Origin: an uncultured SAR86 cluster bacterium
GTDB taxonomy: Bacteria > Pseudomonadota > Gammaproteobacteria > Magnimaribacterales > D2472
Assembly: GCA_902599315.1 (NCBI GenBank)
Contig: CACKEY010000002.1
Coordinates: forward strand, 1-64,000
Length of the DNA stretch: 64,000 nucleotides
Direction of reading: 5' to 3'
The position numbers were made by a program, and so were the translations under genes. The notes beneath the pieces are model-generated. The model did no database searches, was not told where the DNA came from, and worked only from the letters and a program-made list of their open reading frames with translations. This document shows positions 52,897 to 60,618 of the stretch, piece by piece. The stretch's first letter is position 1, and every line of letters begins with the position of its first letter.

Positions 52897-53652
52897 TTAT
52901 CTTGAAACTTTAAATCCTAATTGGCTTTGAACTAGAGCCTCCTCTGACATGTCTCCTCGAGCAATTACTTGACCACTGTCATCAAATTGAAATCTTGTAA
53001 CTTGATTTTCTTCAAACTGAAGTCCTGTAATATCATCTGTAAACTTATGCCATGTCCATGCATAAACAACATTATTTTTTCTATTTGCAGCAACCTCAAT
53101 TATTCTATACTCATCAGCACCCCAATCTTCAGCATCAGAAGACTCAATGTTATTTACAACTTGCGCTTTGTTATATCTTGGACTAACCAATCCCCTTTCA
53201 AATGAAACGTTTACATTCTCACCGTCTCTATTTACAACAGCTTTGACTGGCTTGCCAGGAAGTCCGGCAAAAGATAAAACTCCGTTTTCTCTATTTTCTC
53301 TAGTTGCAGGAACACCTTCAACGGAGACGAAAGTATCGCCCTCTTGCAAAACTCCGACAGCTGGACTATTTTCAATGACCCGGTTTACAACCATCTGATC
53401 ATTGCTTGGATTAAAGATAAATCCAAAACCAATGAATCTTCCAGGATAATTAAAACCATCATCAGACATATGTTTTTTTACAACAGCTAAAAAACTATCT
53501 TTGTCTGAGTAGCCTGCATCAATCCACGATTTAGCAGTTTCGATATTACTTGTCATAGCTTTCATGCTGACCTTTTCTTCTTCATGGTGACCAGAAAATA
53601 TCTGAAAACTCACAAAAAATGGAATGATTAAAAGTATTTTAAAAAAATTCAT
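52897..53652 (-). CDS. Secreted PDZ-like protein of unknown function, 251 aa
   Basis: The protein is exported: the start at 53652 (MNFFKILLIIPFFVSFQIFSGHHEEE) has a proper signal peptide and ribosome site GGAG six bases upstream; an earlier TTG start is less likely. The middle (about residues 80-140) fits a PDZ fold, with VNRVIENSPAVGVLQEGDTFVSVEGVPA, GLPGKPVKAVVNRDGENVNVSFERG, as in HtrA-like proteins but with no protease. The C-terminus (EDWGADEYRIIEVAANRKNNVVYAWTWHKFTDDITGLQFEENQVTRFQFDDSGQVIARGD) resembles the SnoaL/NTF2-like shape, an inference. It has its own terminator and is not near related genes. Confidence 0.7.
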   Translation of the reverse strand: MNFFKILLIIPFFVSFQIFSGHHEEEKVSMKAMTSNIETAKSWIDAGYSDKDSFLAVVKKHMSDDGFNYPGRFIGFGFIFNPSNDQMVVNRVIENSPAVGVLQEGDTFVSVEGVPATRENRENGVLSFAGLPGKPVKAVVNRDGENVNVSFERGLVSPRYNKAQVVNNIESSDAEDWGADEYRIIEVAANRKNNVVYAWTWHKFTDDITGLQFEENQVTRFQFDDSGQVIARGDMSEEALVQSQLGFKVSR

Positions 53653-53802
53653 TTTTTTCTCCAATAATTAAATTCAAATTTAATATAACACTAAAGATAT
53701 AAATGTGTTTTTTAGAATTTAATTTTTTTAAAACTCAATCAAAAGAGATTATTTTCTAAGGAATTACTTTTCGAGAATATTTTTATCAATTATGCTGATG
53801 CA

Positions 53803-55863
53803 ATGAAAAATAAAATCAATACTTTTCTATCTATAAAGAAATCCTTTTTTACATTTTTACTTTTCTTTACGACAGTTAATTCAGGTTTTGCCAAGGAAAG
53901 TTTACCTTTGTTTGATCCAATGGATGTTTTTAACCTTGAATGGGCAACTGATCCTCGTGTTTCACCCGATGGAAAAAGTATTGTTTACGTTCGAAAATCA
54001 AACGATATCATGAAAGATCGCGAGCGTTCAAACTTGTGGCAAATCTCAATTGATGGAAATGATCATAGACCACTTTATTCTGGATTGAATAGCATCAGGT
54101 CTCCTCGGTGGTCTCCAAATGGAAGCAAACTTGCATACATTTCAAATGATAGTGGATCTCAACAAATTCATGTGCGTTGGATGGATGATGGAGAAACAGC
54201 AGTTATTTCTCAATTGCAGCAATCCCCGTCGAGTTTATCTTGGTCACCAGATGGTAAATGGCTAGCATTTACAATGAATGTTAAATCTGAATCAGAATCA
54301 ATAGCTGAGCCTCGAGATAAGCCTTTGGGAGCAAAATGGGCTAAAGAGCCTATTACTGTTACATCAACCAGATATCAATGGGATGGACAAGGCATAATGG
54401 AACCTGCATACCGACATCTCTTTATCGTTCCATCTGATGGTGGCTCAGCAAGGCAACTTACTTTTGGAGAATTTAATCATTATGGATCACTTGCATGGGC
54501 TCCTGACAGTCAAAAAATATTTTTCTCTGCTCATAGATCTGAAAACTGGGAACTAGTCAGTGATGAAGCTGATATCTATTCAGTTGATATCATCACAAAA
54601 GATCTTATACAAATTAGTGATGAAGTTGGAGCTGAGCGCTCACCGAGTATTTCACCCAATGGAAAAATGATTGCCTACAGTTTTGAGGAACGTCGTCCTC
54701 TTGCATATACGCCTAATCAAGTTGCTATTATGGATATTAATGGGAACAATAAACGTATTATTTCAAAAGATCTTGATGGTGATGCAGATAATCTGCAGTG
54801 GTCAGATGATAATCGCTCAATCTTTTTCTCATATGATCAACGAGGTATCAGAAAGATTGGTCAACTAATGCTTAATGGAGAAATTAAGAACATTACAAAT
54901 GGTCTGGGAGGAACAACACTTGGCCGACCATATCTTTCAGGCAGCTATCATCATTCTGCTCAAAATATTGCCTTTACATATGGAGGAGGAAACAGACCCG
55001 CTGATGTAGCAGTTTTAATGAATGGTAAGGTTAATGTATTAACTGAGCTAAATAATGATCTACTGGATCAGCTAAAACTTGGTGATATCAATGAGCTTGT
55101 TTACAACTCCTCTTTCGATGATCAAGAGATACAAGGTTGGTACATTACTCCTCCAGATTTTGATCCACAGAAAAAATACCCTCTTATTTTAGAAATTCAT
55201 GGTGGTCCACATTTGGCCTATGGTCCTTATTTTTCTGCAGAACTTCAGATTATGGCAGCTTCGGGATACGTTGTTTTTTATAACAACTATCGTGGCAGCC
55301 TATCCTACGGAGAGGACTTTGCTCTTTTATTACAATATAAATATTCAAGCTCTGAGGATTTTGCTGATCATATGTCAGGGATTGACGCATTAATTGATAA
55401 AGGCTTTATCGATGAGAGTAACCTCTTTATAGCTGGGGGAAGTGCTGGGGGAATAGCTACTGCATATGCTATAGGGCTCACAGACAGGTTTAATGCGGCC
55501 GTAGCTGCTAAGCCAGTTATAAACTGGCTGAGTAAGACTTTAACAGCCGATTCGATGGTTGGTCAGATTTATCATCAATTTCCTGGGCCACCTTGGGAGA
55601 ATCTAGAGCATTATTGGAAACGCTCACCTCTTTCATTGGTTGGGAATGTAACAACTCCAACCATGTTGCTCACGGGAGAAGATGATAGGCGCACGCCTAT
55701 TTCTGAAACTGAGCAATTTTATCAAGCTTTAAAATTAAAAGGTGTTGATAGTGCCATGATAAGACTCCCTGAAACATCACATGGCATAGCGAGCAGACCA
55801 TCGAGACTTATAACAAAGGTTGATCATATCCTTGCATGGTTTGAAAGATACCAAGCTAATTAA
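53803..55863 (+). CDS. S9-family prolyl-oligopeptidase-like peptidase, exported
   Basis: This 686 aa serine peptidase has an N-terminal signal (IKKSFFTFLLFFTTVNSGFAKE), a WD40-like beta-propeller (repeats such as TDPRVSPDGKSIVYV, RSPRWSPNGSKLAYI, SLSWSPDGKWLAFT, SPSISPNGKMIAY) and an alpha/beta hydrolase domain. The triad is Ser547 in FIAGGSAGGIATAYA, Asp627 or Asp628 in GEDDRRTP and His660 in ETSHGIA. It resembles acylaminoacyl peptidase/DPP-IV-like enzymes, acting on periplasmic peptides. It is convergent with the photolyase gene. Confidence 0.92.
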   Translation: MKNKINTFLSIKKSFFTFLLFFTTVNSGFAKESLPLFDPMDVFNLEWATDPRVSPDGKSIVYVRKSNDIMKDRERSNLWQISIDGNDHRPLYSGLNSIRSPRWSPNGSKLAYISNDSGSQQIHVRWMDDGETAVISQLQQSPSSLSWSPDGKWLAFTMNVKSESESIAEPRDKPLGAKWAKEPITVTSTRYQWDGQGIMEPAYRHLFIVPSDGGSARQLTFGEFNHYGSLAWAPDSQKIFFSAHRSENWELVSDEADIYSVDIITKDLIQISDEVGAERSPSISPNGKMIAYSFEERRPLAYTPNQVAIMDINGNNKRIISKDLDGDADNLQWSDDNRSIFFSYDQRGIRKIGQLMLNGEIKNITNGLGGTTLGRPYLSGSYHHSAQNIAFTYGGGNRPADVAVLMNGKVNVLTELNNDLLDQLKLGDINELVYNSSFDDQEIQGWYITPPDFDPQKKYPLILEIHGGPHLAYGPYFSAELQIMAASGYVVFYNNYRGSLSYGEDFALLLQYKYSSSEDFADHMSGIDALIDKGFIDESNLFIAGGSAGGIATAYAIGLTDRFNAAVAAKPVINWLSKTLTADSMVGQIYHQFPGPPWENLEHYWKRSPLSLVGNVTTPTMLLTGEDDRRTPISETEQFYQALKLKGVDSAMIRLPETSHGIASRPSRLITKVDHILAWFERYQAN

Positions 55864-55895
55864 GCTTCTTTAAAAAGTACTGTGCTGGAATAAGA

Positions 55896-57311
55896 TTATT
55901 TCCTAAGGTTCCTTTTTCTTCTGCTGCCATGCTTGTAATAAACTTCAGCAGCCTCTTTTTTGAATTCTTTGCTTTTTCTAATACTCCATACCCTCTCCCT
56001 TGCATCCTTTGCAGAGGATTTTAGGTCAATAATTTTAGGTATATATAAATGATTTAATTCTGATGCATGAATAAGGCTTGGATCTACCTCGCTTAATTGC
56101 GGCAATATGTTTTTTATCCAAATTGCATCAGGGTCTTGATCATGACTTTGTTTAGAAACTGAATAAATTCTTGGTAAATTAATTCCAGTTACGCCGCTTT
56201 GCATTTGAACTTGGCTTATATGAATGCCAGGTTCATAGTCAGTAAAAAGCTGAGCTAATAGTGGTGAGGTTTTTTGCCAAGGTTGCCACAAATTGTATGA
56301 GGCAAATGACATGATCATTGCCCTCATCCTAAAATTTATCCATCCATATTTGTGCAGATATTTCATACACGCATCGAGGAAAGGAAAACCTGTTTCACCA
56401 TTGATCCATTTATCTATCAACTCATCGTCATGCTCTAATCTGAGCTGGTCGCATGCTCTATGCATTGAGTAAAACTCCAGCTCAGGCTCAGTATGAAGTT
56501 TTTGAACAAAATGACAGTGCCAATAAAGCCTTTTCTTAAATGAATAAAGATCACTTTTATTTTCTGACTGTGAGTAATATTTATTTAATGCCTGATAAAC
56601 CTCTCTTATTGAAATAGAACCAAATGTAAAATGTGGAGATAGCCTAGAGCAGCTTCGCTCTGATTCAATAGGACTAGACATTTTAACTCGATAATCTTTG
56701 CATCGTTCAGATAAAAAACTTTTTAACAATAAGTATGCTTGAGATGATCCTCCTTTTTGTATGTTGTCTAAATTGACAAATGAATTTTTAAATTTGTTTG
56801 AAAAGTTAGAAAAATTTAATAACTTTGTTTCAAGTTCTAACTTGGATTTTTTGGGATTCTCTAGTAATTGTGAGTTCATAATTTTGTTCCAATTATTTGA
56901 CCACAAGTCTCTGTCAAGTTTAATTAACTGAAGACCAAAATCATTGTAAATGTTAATTTTTCCAAGAAATGAATCTCTAAATTTTAAAAATCCATCTCTA
57001 AAGTATTTGATATCTGTACAGTGATTTATGTGGATAACAAAATCATCAAAGTTTTTTTTAATCCAAATTTGAAGTTCATCGAAAGTTCCCTCAAAAATAT
57101 TAACTTTGCTATTAAATTTTTTTAAGTCTTCATTCAGCTCGGCTAAACAATCATTAGAAAATTTCAATTGCCTTTTTGATTTGCCGTTTCCATTCCAATA
57201 TACCTCGTCATAAAGATATATCACTAAATAATTAGATCTCATTGAGCCGAAGTAGATTGCAGGATTATCTTGTACTCTTAAATTTCTGTTTAAAATTATT
57301 AGGTCGATCAT
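55896..57311 (-). CDS. Photolyase/cryptochrome-family protein, divergent from class I CPD photolyase
   Basis: The 471 aa protein begins LIILNRNLRVQDNPAIYFGSM, like photolyase antenna domains, and has the FAD-domain blocks RLSPHFTFGSISIREVYQAL, GFPFLDACMKYLHKYGWINFRMRAMIMSFASYNLWQPWQ. The usual class I segment [29 protein letters not shown] is here DYEPGIHISQVQMQSGVTGINLPRIYSVSKQSHDQDPD. So the GGWQW element that holds part of the tryptophan electron chain and DNA-contact residues is lost. It could be a photoreceptor rather than a repair enzyme. It is divergent from cfa, with 197 bp between. Confidence 0.82.
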   Translation of the reverse strand: MIDLIILNRNLRVQDNPAIYFGSMRSNYLVIYLYDEVYWNGNGKSKRQLKFSNDCLAELNEDLKKFNSKVNIFEGTFDELQIWIKKNFDDFVIHINHCTDIKYFRDGFLKFRDSFLGKINIYNDFGLQLIKLDRDLWSNNWNKIMNSQLLENPKKSKLELETKLLNFSNFSNKFKNSFVNLDNIQKGGSSQAYLLLKSFLSERCKDYRVKMSSPIESERSCSRLSPHFTFGSISIREVYQALNKYYSQSENKSDLYSFKKRLYWHCHFVQKLHTEPELEFYSMHRACDQLRLEHDDELIDKWINGETGFPFLDACMKYLHKYGWINFRMRAMIMSFASYNLWQPWQKTSPLLAQLFTDYEPGIHISQVQMQSGVTGINLPRIYSVSKQSHDQDPDAIWIKNILPQLSEVDPSLIHASELNHLYIPKIIDLKSSAKDARERVWSIRKSKEFKKEAAEVYYKHGSRRKRNLRK

Positions 57312-57508
57312 TGGATACTTAAATAGTTATTAAAATTTAATTTTCAACCAAAATGAATTGAGCTTTAACTTAATTGACTTGCAAACAACATCATATAGGT
57401 AATTAAAAGGAGTTCTATGCATTGATCATGAGGGACATTTACTTTAATGACTTCAAATACTTAATTTTTCTTGCTTGTTTATTTGTCATCATTAACTAAA
57501 CTTATCAA

Positions 57509-58537
57509 ATGATAAAAAGTGGAATTCAACTTGCTGAAAAAGGATATCTTCCTGATTTTATTCTTAAAAAAGCAATCAAAAGAATCTTGATGAGTCGCCT
57601 TAAAGAAATTTCTAATGAAAGAAGTATTAAAACAGATGCAAAATTAGATTTTTTTGAAAAACTCAAAAATAGTCCTATTGCAATCTCAACAAATGATGCC
57701 AATGAACAACATTATGAGGTACCAGCTACTTTTTTTAAGTATGTTATGAGCGATAACTTGAAATATTCATGCTGTTGGTATGAAAGTGAAAGCAATGATC
57801 TTATGCAAGCTGAAATTAATATGATAGAAAAAACAATAACTAGAGCAGAGATAAGCTCTAATCAGCAAATTTTAGATCTTGGTTGTGGTTGGGGCAGTTT
57901 TACAATTTATGCTGCACAAAAGTTTCCTGAAAGTGTTTTCACTTGTATTTCAAATTCAAGTGATCAAATTGAATTCATAAAGCAAGAGGCAAAGAAAAAA
58001 AATCTTAAAAATATTTTGCCGCAAAAACAGGATATTAATAATCTTAGCTTTAAGCATAAATTTGACCGAATTGTTTCAGTTGAGATGTTTGAGCATGTCA
58101 GAAATTATAAAAAATTACTTAATAATCTCAAAAATTTGATGAATTCTGAAGGGAAGTTATTTATTCATATTTTTAATCATAAAGAGCATTCTTATCCTTA
58201 TGAAATAAGGGGAGATTCAGACTGGATGTCAAAATATTTTTTTACAGGTGGGATTATGCCCTCAGCTGACATTTTTGATTTTTTTAATGATGATTTTTTT
58301 GTGACTAAGTATTGGAAAGTTGATGGCATACACTATGCAAAAACATGCAGACATTGGCTGCAAAATCATTACGCCAACAAAACAAAAATTATTGATTTAT
58401 TTAACGCTCATTACGACGATGCAAATAAATGGTATCAACGATGGCGATTATTTTTTTTAGCCTGCGAAATGTTATTTGCGCATGATCAAGGCAATGAATG
58501 GTTCGTTTCCCATTATTTACTTGAGCAAAATAAATAA
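57509..58537 (+). CDS. cfa: Cyclopropane-fatty-acyl-phospholipid synthase-like methyltransferase
   Basis: The 342 aa protein is a SAM-dependent methyltransferase of the Cfa group, adding a methylene or methyl bridge to unsaturated phospholipid chains. SAM binding is ILDLGCGWGSFTIYAAQKFP (about residues 121-140), followed by VSVEMFEHVRNYKKLL, the substrate region IFNHKEHSYPYEIRGDSDWMSKYFFTGGIMPS and HYAKTCRHWLQNHY. The N-terminal basic stretch (FILKKAIKRILMSRLKEI) and YEVPATFFKYVMSDNLKYSCCWY are typical. It is shorter than E. coli Cfa (382 aa). It is divergent from the photolyase-like gene; light-controlled clusters with both genes exist in some gammaproteobacteria, which supports a link but is not seen here beyond adjacency. 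Confidence 0.88.
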   Translation: MIKSGIQLAEKGYLPDFILKKAIKRILMSRLKEISNERSIKTDAKLDFFEKLKNSPIAISTNDANEQHYEVPATFFKYVMSDNLKYSCCWYESESNDLMQAEINMIEKTITRAEISSNQQILDLGCGWGSFTIYAAQKFPESVFTCISNSSDQIEFIKQEAKKKNLKNILPQKQDINNLSFKHKFDRIVSVEMFEHVRNYKKLLNNLKNLMNSEGKLFIHIFNHKEHSYPYEIRGDSDWMSKYFFTGGIMPSADIFDFFNDDFFVTKYWKVDGIHYAKTCRHWLQNHYANKTKIIDLFNAHYDDANKWYQRWRLFFLACEMLFAHDQGNEWFVSHYLLEQNK

Positions 58538-58579
58538 AAATTGTTGGCTGTGCAGATCAAAATAAAGAAAAGGAATTCT

Positions 58580-58825
58580 TTAACTGCCCATACGAGCTCG
58601 TCTACGCTGCTCGGATAAAAGGTCTCTTCTTTTCTTTTCCTCTAATTGTTTAAGCTCCTCTTGAGATAAACAATTCTTTTCAGGTGAATTAGGGCTTTGA
58701 GTTTTTCCATTTTCGCAGAGCAAATCTTTTGACATTTCTTCTGTTTGATTATTAATTTGAGTAGAACTAGAAACACAGCTCGAAACTAGTAAAGCAAAAA
58801 ATATTAAATCTAGTAATTTTTTCAT
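58580..58825 (-). CDS. Small lipoprotein, 81 aa
   Basis: A lipoprotein signal (MKKLLDLIFFALLVSSCVSSS, lipid cysteine at residue 17) is clear. The rest is highly charged and helical (SQEELKQLEEKKRRDLLSEQRRRARMGS), likely a coiled coil that could contact envelope partners. I place the start at 58825; an upstream in-frame ATG lies beyond the tRNA. tRNA-Gly precedes it by 38 bp on the same strand with no terminator between, so both may be on one transcript. No function is recognisable. Confidence 0.7.
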   Translation of the reverse strand: MKKLLDLIFFALLVSSCVSSSTQINNQTEEMSKDLLCENGKTQSPNSPEKNCLSQEELKQLEEKKRRDLLSEQRRRARMGS

Positions 58826-58863
58826 AAAAAATAATTCTCGACTCTTGTAAATATTATCAAAAA

Positions 58864-58939
58864 TGGAGCGGGAAACCAGGTTCGAACTGGCGACCTCAAC
58901 CTTGGCAAGGTTGCGCTCTACCAACTGAGCTATTCCCGC
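58864..58939 (-). tRNA. tRNA-Gly (anticodon GCC)
   Basis: A 76-nt tRNA: acceptor GCGGGAA with TTCCCGC, D-arm GCTC/GAGC, anticodon stem CAACC/GGTTG around TTGCCAA (anticodon GCC, reading GGC), T-arm CCAGTTCGAACCTGG, discriminator T and encoded CCA. Confidence 0.96.
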
Positions 58940-59048
58940 TTTAGAGATTGGATAATATACATCCAAGGTCTTAAGCATTCAAGCAAAATAGAAAACTGTC
59001 AGTAAAGCTTTTTTGCTAATATTTCAAATTATGATGTAAGGTAATTCA

Positions 59049-60038
59049 ATGAAAATTCTTTTATTAACAATACTATTTTTTTTAGCGGGCTGTAGTGATT
59101 TAAAAAATGAAAAGCCTGCACATCTTACTGAAAAAATTTTTTATCCTTCCAAAAATATTCTTGGTTTTGAAAATATTTTTAATTCTAATCTCAGTACTCA
59201 GAGTGATGTAGAAATTTTTGGTGTTATGCATTTTCCAGATAATTATGACTCCGCAAAAAAATATCCCCTTGTAATCGCCTCACATGGTTCATACAACTGG
59301 CGCTCTCATCATTTAAAATATTTAGAGCAAATTAGAAAAGCAAATTTTATTGTATTTGCTATGCATCCTTTTGATTCTCGAAATGTTAAAAGTACAGTTG
59401 GTAATCAAATTAATCTTACCAGTGAAACCGTTATATATGATATGGCAATGACCTTAAACCTTTTGTGGGATGATCCAAGAATAGATAATCAAAAAATTTA
59501 TGCTGCGGGATGGAGTTTAGGTGGCACAGCTACCCTCTTTAATTCTTGGCTACCTCTTCAAAATGCCTTGAATAAATCTGGGGCATCATTTTCCGGTTAT
59601 TTGATGTGGTATCCAGGTTGTTTGGCCTTACCAGATCTTAATTCATGGGATAAAGATTTAATGCAAATTTATATTGGTGAAGAAGATAATTGGACGCCGC
59701 CACAACCTTGCAAAGATTTGGTCAAACAAATAAATGCTGAGGGAGGCAATGCGTTTATTGAGTTGTATCCAAATTCTTTTCATTCATTTGATGGTCCAAA
59801 ACCACTAAGACTAATACCTGATGCATATAGTTGGGCTAATTGTAAGTTGAAACTCAATGCCGAAACAAAGAAGGTTTATGACCCAAATAATAAATTTCTT
59901 GATTTCTCTGATCCCAAGCTAAGAAGACAAGCTTATGAAAGTTGTGCAACAAAAGGAGAAGTAATGGCTGGTGCAAATCCTGAATATAAGAATGCTGCTT
60001 ACGAACACCTTTCCACTTTATTACCTCAGCTTGACTAA
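59049..60038 (+). CDS. Alpha/beta-hydrolase lipoprotein (dienelactone-hydrolase-like)
   Basis: The 329 aa protein has a lipoprotein signal (MKILLLTILFFLAGCSD, lipid cysteine at 15). The core shows KKYPLVIASHGSYNWR (oxyanion His-Gly), YAAGWSLGGTATLFNSW (nucleophile GWSLGG), IGEEDNWTPPQPC with the acid, and ELYPNSFHSFDGP with the catalytic histidine, as in dienelactone hydrolase-like proteins. The substrate is unknown. It is followed 12 bp later by a small membrane protein gene on the same strand. Confidence 0.85.
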   Translation: MKILLLTILFFLAGCSDLKNEKPAHLTEKIFYPSKNILGFENIFNSNLSTQSDVEIFGVMHFPDNYDSAKKYPLVIASHGSYNWRSHHLKYLEQIRKANFIVFAMHPFDSRNVKSTVGNQINLTSETVIYDMAMTLNLLWDDPRIDNQKIYAAGWSLGGTATLFNSWLPLQNALNKSGASFSGYLMWYPGCLALPDLNSWDKDLMQIYIGEEDNWTPPQPCKDLVKQINAEGGNAFIELYPNSFHSFDGPKPLRLIPDAYSWANCKLKLNAETKKVYDPNNKFLDFSDPKLRRQAYESCATKGEVMAGANPEYKNAAYEHLSTLLPQLD

Positions 60039-60050
60039 TCAAATTCACAT

Positions 60051-60323
60051 ATGAAATTAAAGTTAAGTGAGTTCGTTGAAGTTTTGAGTTTTGAAATCTC
60101 TTGGCTTGAAGGTCACCCAGTATGGGTGTTTTTGAGCTTTCTTATTTATGCCTCTATTATTGGTCTATTCCTAAATGCTATAAGAATGAGTATTAAATTT
60201 GAGAGAATTCACGAAGAAGGAAGAAGCAAAACCTATGGAGGGTTTTCAAAAGATTTATTAATAATTGGATTAATTATAGCTTTATCGATATTTGTATTTT
60301 CAATAATTCTAAAATCTAATTGA
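60051..60323 (+). CDS. Small two-helix membrane protein of unknown function
   Basis: The 90 aa protein has two hydrophobic helices (PVWVFLSFLIYASIIGLFLNAI and LLIIGLIIALSIFVFSIIL) separated by a charged linker (KFERIHEEGRSKTYGGFSKD). No family is recognised. It follows the lipoprotein hydrolase by 12 bp and could share its message. About 295 bp follow before the TonB receptor start, holding its promoter region (AT-rich; no clear motif). Confidence 0.65.
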   Translation: MKLKLSEFVEVLSFEISWLEGHPVWVFLSFLIYASIIGLFLNAIRMSIKFERIHEEGRSKTYGGFSKDLLIIGLIIALSIFVFSIILKSN

Positions 60324-60618
60324 ATAGGCTTTTCGTCAATTAAAGGATAAAATTCCATGAGTTTGCATTAGTGAACTGAATTTGTCCCTACACAAATTAA
60401 TTATCATTTCTTCCAATTACGTTCAAGTTATAAATAATTTAAATATTAAACAAAGATAAACATTAATTTGATATATGTTTAAAAAAAATACATATATAAA
60501 TAATTCATATTGTCTTTGACATCTAATATAAATATTAAAAATGAAAGTATCTATTTTAGAAAATCACTCTAAAATCATCTTTAGTTGGATTCTAATCATT
60601 TTTTTTGGGGAAAATATT

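Noticed and set aside
57428-57499. A 23-codon ORF (MRDIYFNDFKYLIFLACLF..) before cfa
   Set aside because: The good AAAAGGAG lies 14 bp away and points to a different ATG that gives a 2-codon ORF; coding potential is unsupported. Mentioned only as a check.
60324-60618. A clear promoter for the first TonB receptor
   Set aside because: The gap is very AT-rich and holds many loose -10-like boxes; no single pair stands out enough to report.
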